A stretch of DNA of 64,000 nucleotides from Frateuria_A sp049727805 (GTDB lineage: Bacteria > Pseudomonadota > Gammaproteobacteria > Xanthomonadales > Rhodanobacteraceae): positions 7,672-71,671 of the forward strand of contig NZ_JBCNYA010000021.1 in NCBI RefSeq assembly GCF_049727805.1. Reading direction: 5' to 3'. Positions 18,106 through 26,405 of this stretch are shown piece by piece. The position numbers and the translations under genes are program-made. The notes under the pieces are model-generated. The model was given only the letters and a program-made list of their open reading frames with translations. It searched no databases and was not told the origin of the DNA. Each line of letters starts with the position of its first letter. The stretch's first letter is position 1.

Positions 18106-18260
18106 GGCGTCTCCTCCGTGGAAGGGCGACACCGTACGTCCCGCCGGCCGGCATCGCGAGAGGGAGAGTGACCGGCCGCCGGCACGCCGGGACGAATCGC
18201 GGGTCGCCGGGGACCAGCCGCGTGGGCAGCCCGCCTCGCGCCAGCCGAGGGTCGAGTCAC

Positions 18261-18266
18261 TAGAAT
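18261..18266 (+). promoter_or_regulatory. Candidate -10 element placing the LytTR start codon at +1
   Basis: TAGAAT ends 6 bases before the ATG at 18273, the spacing expected between a -10 box and the transcription start. No Shine-Dalgarno sequence precedes the ATG. If the box is used, the mRNA is leaderless. The -35 region is not recognisable. Confidence 0.35.
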
Positions 18267-18272
18267 CACCGG

Positions 18273-19154
18273 ATGCCTCCCACCGCCAGCCTCGACTACC
18301 GGGATTTCCAGCGCTGGCGCAAACCGGCCGAGATCGCGTTCTGGGTGCTGCTGGCGCTGCTCAACACCGTGTTCAACAGCATGGTGGCGCAGATCGACAA
18401 CGCGCACACCGCCGCCTGGGAGCCGTGGGTGTGGGAGTGGACCAGCTCGCTGACGATCCTCGCGCTGGTGCCGGCGATCCTGGCCGTGGAGCGGCGCTGG
18501 CCGTTCCGCTTCGACACTTGGCGGCGCAGCCTGCCCTGGCACCTGCTGGCGACGGTGCCGTTCAGCCTGGTGCACGTGGGCGGCATGGTGGCGCTGCGCT
18601 CGCTGGTCTACGACCTCGCCGGCGCCGGGCGCTACCGCTACTACAGCCCGTGGTGGGAAAGCCTGGGCTACGAATACCTGAAGGACTTCCGCAGCTACTT
18701 CATCATCATCGCCCTCCTGTGCCTGTCACGGCTGTGGCTGGTGCGCTGGCAGGGCGAGGCGCGGCTGCTGTCGGCGCCCGACGAGGGCCCGCCGGTGGAA
18801 CCGGTGGAGCGGCCCGAGCGCTTCCTGGTGCGCAAGGTCGGCAAGGAGTTCCTGCTCAACGCGCGCGAGATCGAGTGGCTGCAGGCCGCGGGCAACTACG
18901 TGAACCTGCACGTGCACGGGCGCGACTACCCGCTGCGCACCACCATGGCGGCGATCGAGGAGCGGCTGGATCCGGCGCGCTTCGTGCGCGTGCACCGCAG
19001 CTATTTCGTCAACCTCGACTTCCTGGCCGAGATCGAGCCGCTGGACACCGGCGACGCACGGCTGAAGCTGCGCGACGGTGCCGCCATCCCGTGCAGCCGG
19101 CGCTACCGCGCGCAATTGCGCGAACGCTTCGGCGAGGCGCCGGCGACGGCCTGA
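18273..19154 (+). CDS. Membrane-anchored LytTR-type transcription regulator
   Basis: A 293-residue protein. Residues 1-155 contain about four hydrophobic segments (around FWVLLALLNTVFNSMV, LTILALVPAILAV, LLATVPFSLVHVGGMVAL and FIIIALLCLSRLWLV), and residues 185-290 a LytTR DNA-binding domain (FLVRKVGKEFLLNAREIEWLQAAGNYVNLHV through RFVRVHRSYFVNLDFLAEIEPL). There is no receiver domain, so input probably comes through the membrane part. LytTR proteins bind direct-repeat sites and often control secreted products or sugar polymers. Transcribed divergently from the FAD oxidase, 167 bp apart, and could regulate it. No ribosome site is visible; a -10-like box sits directly before the start. Confidence 0.87.
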   Translation: MPPTASLDYRDFQRWRKPAEIAFWVLLALLNTVFNSMVAQIDNAHTAAWEPWVWEWTSSLTILALVPAILAVERRWPFRFDTWRRSLPWHLLATVPFSLVHVGGMVALRSLVYDLAGAGRYRYYSPWWESLGYEYLKDFRSYFIIIALLCLSRLWLVRWQGEARLLSAPDEGPPVEPVERPERFLVRKVGKEFLLNAREIEWLQAAGNYVNLHVHGRDYPLRTTMAAIEERLDPARFVRVHRSYFVNLDFLAEIEPLDTGDARLKLRDGAAIPCSRRYRAQLRERFGEAPATA

Positions 19155-19241
19155 GCGGTTTCCCCTCGAAGGTGCCCTGTGCTTGCACGGTCCGCCCGCC
19201 CGCTCCACGCTAGGGCCTTTCCCTCGCCAAGGAGCGCGCCG

Positions 19242-19958
19242 ATGAAGCTGACTTTCCACCCATCCGTGGCCGTGCTGTGCGGCGTGCTGGCGCTGGCCGG
19301 CTGCAACTCGCAGGACCAGGAGCAGGCAGCGGCGCCGGCGGCCACGGCGCAGAACGACGAAGCCGCGCGCAAGCTCGATACCTACCGCCAGTTGCAGCGC
19401 ATCCACAACGACGAGATGACTGTGACCATGGGCCACGACATCCTCGACCGTTACCCGGACAGCGCCGCCGCGAAGGAAGTCGAGCAGACCCTGCCGGCGA
19501 TCGAGAAGCGCTGGAAGACCGAGAGCGAGAAGCGCCGCCTCGATGCGTTGTGGAGCTACCAGGTCTCGCCGATGCAGGGCGGCACCCAGTCGACCGCCAC
19601 CATCTATTCCAGCCAGCCCTCCGGCAACGACCGCGTGCGGCTGGTGCTGCGCCGGCATACCGAGTGGGGCCAGAACGCATTCCTGTACGGCGGCGGTCAC
19701 GGCTTCGTCTGCCGCGGCAACTGCACGCTCCACGCCACCTTCGACGGCAAGGAGCACGGCATCAAGGCCTTCGCGCCTTCCACCGGCGAGCCGGCACTGA
19801 TGATCCGCGACGACAAGGACTTCATCGCGCGCCTGCAGAAGACCAAAAAAATCACCATGGACGTGACCTTCGCGGATGGCGAGAAGGAGGCCACGCTGGT
19901 GTACGAGGTGGGCGGCTTCGATCCGGCCAAGTGGAAAGCCCTGCCGAAGAAGAAGTAG
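19242..19958 (+). CDS. Putative lipoprotein, function unknown
   Basis: A 238-residue protein starting at ATG 19242 behind AAGGAG. The N-terminus ends in the lipobox L-A-G-C (Cys23 region), followed by a Gln/Ala-rich spacer, so it should be a lipid-anchored envelope protein. A helical segment (residues 45-95, rich in Lys, Arg and Glu) precedes a beta-rich C-terminal domain with WSYQVSPMQGGTQSTATIYSS and a CRGNC pair that may form a disulfide. It ends in PKKK. No family recognised. It is followed after 63 bp by another small lipoprotein gene, so the two may be one unit. Confidence 0.75.
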   Translation: MKLTFHPSVAVLCGVLALAGCNSQDQEQAAAPAATAQNDEAARKLDTYRQLQRIHNDEMTVTMGHDILDRYPDSAAAKEVEQTLPAIEKRWKTESEKRRLDALWSYQVSPMQGGTQSTATIYSSQPSGNDRVRLVLRRHTEWGQNAFLYGGGHGFVCRGNCTLHATFDGKEHGIKAFAPSTGEPALMIRDDKDFIARLQKTKKITMDVTFADGEKEATLVYEVGGFDPAKWKALPKKK

Positions 19959-20021
19959 CGGTAAACCGCGCGGAGCCAGGCGCGTTGCCGGGCATGTCCC
20001 TCACCCCGCAAGGAGAGTCCC

Positions 20022-20456
20022 ATGTCGTGCAAGTCCATGCTGTTGGCGGGCGTCGCGGCGGTGCTGCTGGCCGGTTGCGCGAGCGTGCCGCGCGCGGAAC
20101 GCCTGTCGCAGCGCCAGGCGGCCTATGCGGCGGCCGCCGGTGCGCCGGTGAACAGCTTCCGTTTCTTCACCCAGCTGTGGTCCTGGGAAGACCTGGGTCC
20201 GGACCAGGTGGTCGTCTACACCAAGCCGAAGGAGGCCTGGCTGCTCGACGTGCCCGGCTGCCTCGAGCTGCCGTTCGCCAACGCGATCGGGCTGACCTCG
20301 AACCTCAATCAGGTCTCGATCAACTTCGACAAGGTCATCACCGGCCGCAACAACATCCCCTGCACGATCCAGCGGATCCGCCCGGTCGACGTCAGCAGGC
20401 TCAAGGCCGTGCAGCAGCAACAGCGCCAGATCAAGACCGAACCGCGCCCGTCCTGA
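20022..20456 (+). CDS. DUF6491 family lipoprotein
   Basis: A 144-residue protein with signal peptide and lipobox L-A-G-C (MSCKSMLLAGVAAVLLAGC). The mature part (APVNSFRFFTQLWSWEDLGPDQVVVYTKPKEAWLLDV, then a cysteine pair in PGCLELP and IPCTIQRIRPVD) fits DUF6491, a family of small envelope proteins common in Xanthomonadales. The two mature cysteines probably form a disulfide. GGAGAG precedes the ATG. A perfect GTAG palindrome dimer follows 12 bp after the stop and separates it from the convergent ferritin-like gene. Confidence 0.75.
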   Translation: MSCKSMLLAGVAAVLLAGCASVPRAERLSQRQAAYAAAAGAPVNSFRFFTQLWSWEDLGPDQVVVYTKPKEAWLLDVPGCLELPFANAIGLTSNLNQVSINFDKVITGRNNIPCTIQRIRPVDVSRLKAVQQQQRQIKTEPRPS

Positions 20457-20468
20457 AACCTTGCGCCC

Positions 20469-20536
20469 CGTAGGGTGGGCTTCAGCCCACCAGCCCCTGT
20501 CCCGCGGGCGAGCGGTGGGCTGAAGCCCACCCTACG
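20469..20536. repeat. GTAG-type REP palindrome dimer, perfect arms
   Basis: Two 23-bp arms (20469-20491 and 20514-20536) are perfect reverse complements separated by 22 bp. Each arm begins CGTAGGG at its outer end and is itself a hairpin (GGTGGGCT, TC, AGCCCACC). The GTAG-plus-stem layout is that of REP/SMAG elements mobilised by RAYT transposases. Lies between convergent genes, 12 bp and 8 bp from their ends, where it can act as a bidirectional terminator. Confidence 0.9.
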
Positions 20537-20544
20537 CTTCGCGC

Positions 20545-21432
20545 TCAGTTGAGGAACAGCTTCTCCGCCAGCTTCGCCAGCGGCTTCTCCAGCGCTCCCT
20601 GCAGCCGCGGCGGGAAGTCCAGCGGCTTGAGCAGCATCTTCACCGTCATCTCCGCCGGGATGTGCCGGCGCAACAGGTCCTGCGCCTTGCCGGCGACGCG
20701 GCGGAACGCCTCGCGGTTGCCCTTGTGCTGCGGGTAGCACTGCTCGAACACGTGCCGCAGCGCGATGTCGCTGTCCTCGCTGCGGATCTCGTTGACCCGC
20801 TTGAGCACCGCGCGGAACACCTTGTAGCGCCCCAGCCCCTCGTTCTCGCGGTAGCGCCGGAAGTGCTGGTAGAAGTACTTGAAGTGGCGTACCTCGTCGC
20901 TCTTGATGTAGCCGGTGAGCTGCTTGAGCACCGGCTCGTCGGTGATCTCGTGCAGCGCGCGGTACAGGCTGGCGGTGCCGGTCTCGACCACGCAGCGCGC
21001 GGCCAGCTCCAGCCCGCGGCTGGCTTCCAGTTCCTCGGCGGTGCACACCGCGCCGTACTCGGTCCAGAACGCGGCGAAGCCCTTGTCCCAGTCGAACTCC
21101 GGCCACACCGCGCGCACGTACGCGGCCAGCGCGCGGCCGTGCTGAAGCTCCTCGTGTTCCCAGTGCTGGCTGAGCCAGGTCTGCAGTTCCTCGTCGCCGT
21201 TGAAGTGCGCGACCAGGTTGTGCGTGTAGAGGTCCGAGCCGCTCTCGACGAAGGACGAGCTGCACAGCAGCAGGAACAGATCCTCGTTGTGCCGCACGCG
21301 GGAGCGGTCGATGCCCGACAGGTCGAGGCTCTCCAGCGTCCAGGGCAGCGATGGGGCGTAGCTCACGCGGAAGTCCTGTTTCAGAGGCGCGGCTTCAGTT
21401 CGCGCACGTGACGAAGGTATGACGGACAGCAT
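20545..21432 (-). CDS. Ferritin-like (di-iron) domain protein
   Basis: A 295-residue helical protein. It carries spaced Glu/His motifs of a ferritin-like four-helix bundle: SFVESGSDLYTHNLVAHF, then QHWEHEELQHGRAL, CVVETGTASLYRAL and SDEVRHFKYFYQHF, i.e. E...ExxH...E...ExxH. That pattern can hold two irons and is shared by acyl-ACP desaturase-like and AurF-like oxygenases. An oxidase or desaturase role is plausible but not proven; the C-terminal 80 residues are basic. ATG 21432 has a weak ribosome site; an in-frame GTG near 21365 with AGGA upstream is an alternative that would drop about 22 residues. Confidence 0.75.
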   Translation of the reverse strand: MLSVIPSSRARTEAAPLKQDFRVSYAPSLPWTLESLDLSGIDRSRVRHNEDLFLLLCSSSFVESGSDLYTHNLVAHFNGDEELQTWLSQHWEHEELQHGRALAAYVRAVWPEFDWDKGFAAFWTEYGAVCTAEELEASRGLELAARCVVETGTASLYRALHEITDEPVLKQLTGYIKSDEVRHFKYFYQHFRRYRENEGLGRYKVFRAVLKRVNEIRSEDSDIALRHVFEQCYPQHKGNREAFRRVAGKAQDLLRRHIPAEMTVKMLLKPLDFPPRLQGALEKPLAKLAEKLFLN

Positions 21433-21489
21433 ACGGCTTCGTGACGCGGACGGATTAACCCAGCCCGACCCCGCGGTCCAGGGTCGCGT

Positions 21490-21906
21490 TCAGCGCACCA
21501 CCGTCACCGGCACGTGCGCGCGCGCCAGCACGTCGCCGGAGACCGAGCCGAGCAGCCAGCGCGCGAGCGCGCCGCGTTCGGTATGGCCGATCACGATGTG
21601 GTCGATGCCATGCTGCTGCACCTGGCTGAGCAGCACGTCGCCGGGGCTGCCGTGGGTCACTTCCACGTCCACCAGCGAATGGGCGTCCGGCTCCATGGCG
21701 AGCAGTTCGTCGAGCAGTTCCTGGGCGCGGTGGGCGCCGGAGTCGGCCATCATCAGCGCGCAGGCGTCGGCGCCGCCTTCGGTCACCTGCAGCACCGACA
21801 CCACCCGCACGCGGCCCTGGCCGCAGCGCGCGAACGCGACGGCCGTCTGGAACGCCTGCTGCGAGGAAGCCGAACCGTCGTAGCCGACCAGGATGTGCTT
21901 GAACAT
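21490..21906 (-). CDS. Universal stress protein, UspA family
   Basis: A 138-residue cytoplasmic protein that starts FKHILVGYDGSASSQQAFQTAV and ends with the ATP-binding signature GHTERGALARWLLGSVSGDVLARAHVPVTVVR, which fits the G-2x-G-9x-G-S/T rule. Such proteins bind ATP and support survival under stress or slow growth. GGAGGAG lies 7 bases before the ATG. It sits between the ferritin-like gene and the BrkB-type membrane protein gene, all on the minus strand but with 42-57 bp gaps. Confidence 0.93.
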   Translation of the reverse strand: MFKHILVGYDGSASSQQAFQTAVAFARCGQGRVRVVSVLQVTEGGADACALMMADSGAHRAQELLDELLAMEPDAHSLVDVEVTHGSPGDVLLSQVQQHGIDHIVIGHTERGALARWLLGSVSGDVLARAHVPVTVVR

Positions 21907-21948
21907 GGCGCTCCTCCGTTGCGCGGTGGCCCGATTATGCCGCGCCGG

Positions 21949-22818
21949 TCATCGATCGCACGGCTGCGTCACCTCGGCGTGCGCGTTGGGCCGGATCGGC
22001 ACGCCGCGCACCTCGGCCACGTTCTGGGTCAGTTCCGCGCCGAGCAGCAGGATGACCACCGAGTAGTACACCCACACCAGCAGCACCACCACGCTGCCGG
22101 CCGGGCCGTAGGCGCCGCCCACGTTGCTGTGGCCGAGATAGAGGCTGATGCCGAACTTGCCGATGGCGAACAGCACCGCGGTGAAGGCGCCGCCGAGCAA
22201 CGCGTCGCGCCAGTCGATGCGGGCGTCCGGCAGCACCTTGTAGATCGAGGCGAACACCAGTCCGAACAGCGCCAGCGAAACCAGCGCCTCGATCGCGTCC
22301 CACGCCACGGTGTCGTTGCGCACGAATACCGCGATCGCCGCACTGGCCACCAGCGAGATGATCAGCAGGAAGGCCAGCGTCAGCAGCAGGCCCAGCGCGT
22401 GCATGCGCGTGAGCAGCCAGCTGAAGATCGCATTGCGCGGCGCCGCCTGCAGGTTCCACACGCGGTTGATCGCCAGCTGCAACTGGGCGAACACGGTGGA
22501 GGCGGCGACCAGCGAGACCAGCAGGCCCAGGATGCCGGCCCAGTTGCCCAGTTGCGGGCGTTGCTCGGCATTGCTGATCACCAGCTTCACCGCATCGGAG
22601 GCGCGCGTGCCGACCAGGCTGTTGATCGAGCCGATGAGCTGCTGCTGCCAGTCCGGCTGCAGCGAGGTCACCAGCCACAGCAGCAGCACCAGCATCGGCG
22701 CGAAGGACAGCGCCGAATAGAAGGCCACCGCGGCGGCATGCGTCATCAGGTCGTCCTTGGCCGCGCCGCTGGCGGTGCCCTTGACGACCTTGACGGTGAA
22801 TTGCCACAACGAGCGCAT
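21949..22818 (-). CDS. YihY/BrkB-family inner-membrane protein
   Basis: A 289-residue protein with about six membrane spans. The family signature AAAVAFYSALSFAPMLVLLLWL is near residue 30 and the later GSVVVLLVWVYYSVVILLLGAELTQNVAEV is also characteristic. Proteins once annotated as ribonuclease BN belong here; the true role is uncertain, though transport or lipid-related functions have been proposed. ATG 22818 is chosen because CGGAGG is 6 bases upstream, rather than an in-frame start 33 bp earlier without a site. Confidence 0.88.
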   Translation of the reverse strand: MRSLWQFTVKVVKGTASGAAKDDLMTHAAAVAFYSALSFAPMLVLLLWLVTSLQPDWQQQLIGSINSLVGTRASDAVKLVISNAEQRPQLGNWAGILGLLVSLVAASTVFAQLQLAINRVWNLQAAPRNAIFSWLLTRMHALGLLLTLAFLLIISLVASAAIAVFVRNDTVAWDAIEALVSLALFGLVFASIYKVLPDARIDWRDALLGGAFTAVLFAIGKFGISLYLGHSNVGGAYGPAGSVVVLLVWVYYSVVILLLGAELTQNVAEVRGVPIRPNAHAEVTQPCDR

Positions 22819-22974
22819 GCGCTGCCTCCGGGTCGGCCTGGCCCCAAGCATGGCCAGCGAGCCGCGCGGCGACCGTGAACGCGCGGCGCCGGCTTTGCTG
22901 GCGCTTCTTTCACTTTTGCCGGGCCAGACTCGACCGCAGCTTCAGGCGCCCCGGAAGGGGGAAAGGAGACAGCG

Positions 22975-23430
22975 ATGAACAAGCGAATGACTGCCCTGGC
23001 GAGCCTGGCGCTGGCCGGCACCCTGCTGGCGGCGCTGCCCGCGGGCCAGGCGCGTGCCGACGAGCCGATGGTCAAGTGCGAGCTCCACTACAACCTGCAG
23101 GGTTGGTCGATCATCTACAAGCATGCCGAGGGAGCCGGCACGGTCACCTGCAACAACGGACAGAGCGCGGCGGTGAAGATCACCGTGGTCGGCGGCGGCC
23201 TCACCGCCGGCAAGTACCGCGTCGAGAACGGCAAGGGCGAGATCAGCAAGGTGCATGGCATCGACGAGGTGTTCGGCGACTACGTGCAGGCCGGCGCCGA
23301 GGCCGGCGTGGTCAAGAGCGCGCAGGCGCAGGTGCTGACCAAGGGCACCACCTCGCTGGCGCTGTCGGCCACCGGCCAGGGCATCAACCTGGGCGTGTCG
23401 GTCGGCAAGTTCACCATCGCCCGCCAGTAG
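22975..23430 (+). CDS. Exported small protein, function unknown
   Basis: A 151-residue protein with signal peptide MNKRMTALASLALAGTLLAALPAGQARA. The mature part is glycine- and beta-rich with a cysteine pair (VKCELHYN and VTCNNGQ), then AVKITVVGGGLTAGKYRVENGKGEISKVHGIDEVFGDYVQAGAEAGVV. Repeating hydrophobic/glycine stretches suggest a single beta-sandwich or barrel in the periplasm. GGAGAC precedes the start. I do not recognise the family. It is followed directly by a GTAG palindrome dimer. Confidence 0.7.
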   Translation: MNKRMTALASLALAGTLLAALPAGQARADEPMVKCELHYNLQGWSIIYKHAEGAGTVTCNNGQSAAVKITVVGGGLTAGKYRVENGKGEISKVHGIDEVFGDYVQAGAEAGVVKSAQAQVLTKGTTSLALSATGQGINLGVSVGKFTIARQ

Positions 23431-23436
23431 GCTTTT

Positions 23437-23499
23437 CGTAGGGCGGGCTTCAGCCCGCCGGCCATCCGCTGGAAGCGGTGGGCTGAAGCCCACCCTACG
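23437..23499. repeat. GTAG-type REP palindrome dimer
   Basis: Left arm starts CGTAGGGCGGGCTTCAGCCC, right arm ends GGGCTGAAGCCCACCCTACG; the outer ends carry GTAG/CTAC. The left arm differs from the perfect element at 20469 by paired changes (GGCGGGC/GCCCGCC) that keep its own hairpin intact. Lies 6 bp after an exported-protein gene and 47 bp before the peroxiredoxin gene. Confidence 0.88.
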
Positions 23500-23546
23500 G
23501 AAGGGACGCGGCGTAAACTCGACGGGCTTCCCCAAGGATTCCCGCC

Positions 23547-24080
23547 ATGCGCCGCCACTTCCCGCTGTCCCTCGCGTTCGTGCTGTTCGCCGGCCTGCTC
23601 GCGCCGGCGTTCGCCGCCATGCCCCAGGCCGGCCAGCCGGCCCCGGCCTTCCACTTGCAAGACCAGCACGGCCACTGGCAGACGCCGGCCGACCACCACG
23701 GCCGCTGGCTGGTGCTGTACTTCTATCCGAAGGACTTCACCCCCGGCTGCACCACCGAGGTGTGCACCTTCCGCGACGACGTGCTGAAGCTGCGCAAGGC
23801 GGGTGCCGACGTGGTCGGCGTGAGCCTGGACGACGTCAAGTCGCACGCGGAATTCGCGAAGAAATACCACGTGCCGTTCCCGCTGCTGTCCGACGCCGAC
23901 CGCAAGGTGGCCGAGGCTTACGGTGTGCTGGCGAGCCATGGCGACATGCACTATGCGAAGCGCACCACCTTCCTGATCGATCCCGAGGGGAACATCGCCA
24001 AGGTCTACCAGGACGTCGATCCGGAGAAGAACTCCGCCCAGGTGCTGGCCGACCTGGCCGCGCTGAAGGCGGCGTCCTGA
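23547..24080 (+). CDS. Exported Bcp-type peroxiredoxin
   Basis: A 177-residue thiol peroxidase. After a signal peptide (MRRHFPLSLAFVLFAGLLAPAFAA) comes a full AhpC/TSA domain: GQPAPAFHLQDQHG, FYPKDFTPGCTTEVCTFRDD with the peroxidatic Cys of T-P-G-C and a second Cys five residues later, the arrangement of Bcp/PrxQ enzymes where the two form a disulfide. Most Bcp proteins are cytoplasmic; the leader makes this a periplasmic form reducing peroxides outside the cytosol, which would need a periplasmic thiol donor. The stop overlaps the start of the next gene (TGATG), so the two are translationally coupled. Confidence 0.9.
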   Translation: MRRHFPLSLAFVLFAGLLAPAFAAMPQAGQPAPAFHLQDQHGHWQTPADHHGRWLVLYFYPKDFTPGCTTEVCTFRDDVLKLRKAGADVVGVSLDDVKSHAEFAKKYHVPFPLLSDADRKVAEAYGVLASHGDMHYAKRTTFLIDPEGNIAKVYQDVDPEKNSAQVLADLAALKAAS

Positions 24081-24538
24081 TGGTGGCGGTCGACCCTGCG
24101 GCAAGCTCACGCTTCGCCGCCTGGCGGGTGCTCACCTGGATCGTGCTGATCCTGGCGGCCTTGGGCGGCGTGCTGTACCTGCGCCACGGCGACTGGCCCT
24201 ACCTGGCTGGTGCGTTCGCGGTGATCGTCGCCTGCGCCGGCTGCATCCTGCGCCACCCCTGGGCGCGCCAGGCGTTGCGCGTGGTCGCGCTGCTGCTGGC
24301 GTTGTGGGCGCTGGCCACCGGCGGCCTGATGCTGGCGCACTGGGGCCAGTTCGCCGACGCCCGCGCGCACGCGCTCGCCCAGCCGCAGCCGGAACTGCTG
24401 CTGCTGGTGATCGAACAGGCCCGCCGCAGCTTCCTGCTCGGCCTGGTGCTCAAGGCGCTGCTGGTGCCACTGCTGCTCTGGCTGGCCTGGCAACTGGGAC
24501 GGCCGGCAGTGCGCGCGCAGTTCGTTGCGCACCGCTGA
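24080..24538 (+). CDS. Small inner-membrane protein coupled to peroxiredoxin gene
   Basis: A 152-residue protein with four predicted membrane spans (around VLTWIVLILAALGGVLYL, YLAGAFAVIVACAGCIL, LRVVALLLALWALATGGLML and FLLGLVLKALLVPLLLWLAW). Its ATG shares the A of the preceding TGA stop. No family recognised. Coupling to an exported peroxiredoxin suggests a membrane partner in its reduction or localisation, which is inference from position alone. A single Cys in the second span (VACAGC has two) is noteworthy. Confidence 0.65.
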   Translation: MVAVDPAASSRFAAWRVLTWIVLILAALGGVLYLRHGDWPYLAGAFAVIVACAGCILRHPWARQALRVVALLLALWALATGGLMLAHWGQFADARAHALAQPQPELLLLVIEQARRSFLLGLVLKALLVPLLLWLAWQLGRPAVRAQFVAHR

Positions 24539-24583
24539 TCCCGGGCGCACACTCCGCGCACCGAACCCAAGGGGAGAACAGGG

Positions 24584-25420
24584 ATGAGGCGCTGGTTGGT
24601 AGGAATGGCGGGATGCCTGCTGGCGAGCGCGGCACTCGCCGGCGGCCCGAGTGCGGAGCAGAAGCAGGTCGAAGCGAGCATGGTGGTGACCGGGTCGATC
24701 GGGGTGACCCCGCAGGGAACGGTACACGCCTACGCGATCGACCATCCTGAAAAGCTGCCGCCGCTGATCGTCGACCTGATCGGCAAGAGCATCCCCGGCT
24801 GGACCTTCCAGCCGGTGCTGCGCGACGGCAAGCCGGTCGCCGCCAAGGCCAACATGAGCCTGCGCCTGGTTGCCCGGCCCGCGGGCGATGGCAAGTTCCA
24901 GATAGCCGTACGCAGTGCCTGGTTCGGCGACCCGGCCCAGGGCATCCGCCAGGAAAAGTCATCTCCGCCACGCTATCCGAGGCAGGCCATCCGCGGCCGC
25001 GTGGAGGGCACGGTCTACCTGGCCCTTCGCATCGACCGCCAGGGCAACGTCGCCGATGTGGCTGCGCGGCAGGTCGACCTGCGGGTGACCGAGGATGAGA
25101 ACGAGATGAAGCATTGGCGTGACGTGTTCACCGAGGCCAGCGTGGATGCGGCGCGGGCATGGACCTTCACGCCTGCGGACGCGTCCGACCATGCGCCTTA
25201 CCGCATCGCGATCGAGCCAGTGTCCTATGAACTCAGCAGCGGGCCTGTCGCGAAGAGGCCGGTGTACGGCCAGTGGGAAACCTATGTGCCCGGCCCGCTG
25301 GAACCAGTGCCGTGGTTCGATGCCGACCAGATGCTCGCCGGCGGTGTCGACGCCCTTCCCGGCGATGGCGTGTACGGAGCGCCCAGCCTGTCGCTGCTGA
25401 CCCCGCTCGTCCACGACTGA
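24584..25420 (+). CDS. Exported protein with TonB C-terminal-like domain
   Basis: A 278-residue protein with a signal peptide (RRWLVGMAGCLLASAALAGG). Residues 125-205 read PPRYPRQAIRGRVEGTVYLAL, IDRQGNVADVAARQVDL and SVDAARAWTFTPA, the motif order of a TonB C-terminal domain (YPxxA...GxVxxxxxIdxxGxV...AAxxAxxxWxFxP). Unlike real TonB there is no retained N-terminal membrane anchor or proline-rich spacer, so it is more likely a free periplasmic protein that reuses the fold. AAGGGGAGAACAGGG precedes ATG 24584. It is in line with, but 45 bp after, the membrane-protein gene. Confidence 0.7.
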   Translation: MRRWLVGMAGCLLASAALAGGPSAEQKQVEASMVVTGSIGVTPQGTVHAYAIDHPEKLPPLIVDLIGKSIPGWTFQPVLRDGKPVAAKANMSLRLVARPAGDGKFQIAVRSAWFGDPAQGIRQEKSSPPRYPRQAIRGRVEGTVYLALRIDRQGNVADVAARQVDLRVTEDENEMKHWRDVFTEASVDAARAWTFTPADASDHAPYRIAIEPVSYELSSGPVAKRPVYGQWETYVPGPLEPVPWFDADQMLAGGVDALPGDGVYGAPSLSLLTPLVHD

Positions 25421-25490
25421 TCGCCCAGTTCAGCCGCGGTTGACACGCAGGCGGGTATCGCTTGACGTCCCTATGCCGGGACGGAATGCG

Positions 25491-26240
25491 ATGCGCCTGC
25501 GGCTCCTCTTTGCCAGCCTGATGCTGGTCTCCTTGTCGGTCCTGCATGCGCAGGACCTGGCGGGTACCTGCCATGCCAGCAGCAGCTACGACCTGACGGT
25601 CAAGCCCGACAGCCTGATGTTCGACCGCCCGCAGCCGGCGCCCTTCCACGTTCAGGTCGCCGACGGCAGCCTGCGCACCGATGGCGCCGTGGTGCGGCTG
25701 CGCGCCGAGGACCAGGACCGCCTGGTGCTGTTCGAGCGCGAGCTGCGTGCGCTGGTGCCGCGCGTGCGCTCAGTGGCGGACGCGGGCGTGGACCTGGCCG
25801 TGCGCGCGGTGTACGAGGAGGCTGCCGGCATGCAACTGGCGCCCGCCACGCTGGCCGAACTCGACCGCCGGCTCGCCGCGCACGCGGCCGAACTCAAGCA
25901 GCGCATCGCGCAGAGCAACAGCACCCACGACTGGCAGGGTGATGCGGGGCAGCAACTCGCCGACCGCATCGGCGGCGACCTGGCGCCGCTGGTCGCCGCC
26001 GACCTGGGGCAGCAGGCACTCGCGGCCGCCATGAACGGCGACCTGGCCGAGGCCGCGCGCCTGCGCGACCAGGCGGCGGACCTGGCCACGCAACTGCAGC
26101 CGCGGTTGCAGCGCCGCATGCAGGCGCTGCGTCCGCAGGTGCTGGCGCTGTGCCCGGCGATTCGCCGCCTGGCGGATCTGCAACAGGGCGTGCGCGGTGC
26201 CGGTGGCCAGCCGATCGACCTGCTGCAGGTCGGCCCCTAG
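25491..26240 (+). CDS. DUF2884 (YggN-like) family protein, first paralogue
   Basis: A 249-residue exported protein (signal MRLRLLFASLMLVSLSVLHA). The mature part begins with the family pattern TCHASSSYDLTVKPDSLMFDR, followed by VVRLRAEDQDRLVLFERELRALVPRVRSVADAGVDLAVRAV and a long Ala/Gln/Arg-rich helical tail ending LCPAIRRLADLQ. The paired Cys near both ends may bridge. A second member lies at 27906. Function unknown; YggN-type proteins are periplasmic. An in-frame ATG at 25473 is possible, but the signal peptide fits best from 25491. Confidence 0.75.
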   Translation: MRLRLLFASLMLVSLSVLHAQDLAGTCHASSSYDLTVKPDSLMFDRPQPAPFHVQVADGSLRTDGAVVRLRAEDQDRLVLFERELRALVPRVRSVADAGVDLAVRAVYEEAAGMQLAPATLAELDRRLAAHAAELKQRIAQSNSTHDWQGDAGQQLADRIGGDLAPLVAADLGQQALAAAMNGDLAEAARLRDQAADLATQLQPRLQRRMQALRPQVLALCPAIRRLADLQQGVRGAGGQPIDLLQVGP

Positions 26241-26405
26241 CTCCGGTCCCGGGTTTTCGAGGGGCGTGAACGGGTGCAGACCATCCCGAATGCCGCCTGA
26301 CGGGCGTGCCGGCGCAGGCCGCCTCGTTGCCCGGAGTTAATCCGCGGCTAAGTGCGGGAGCCCGACCATGGGCACACCGCTTCGATTCCTCGAGGAAACG
26401 CCCAC

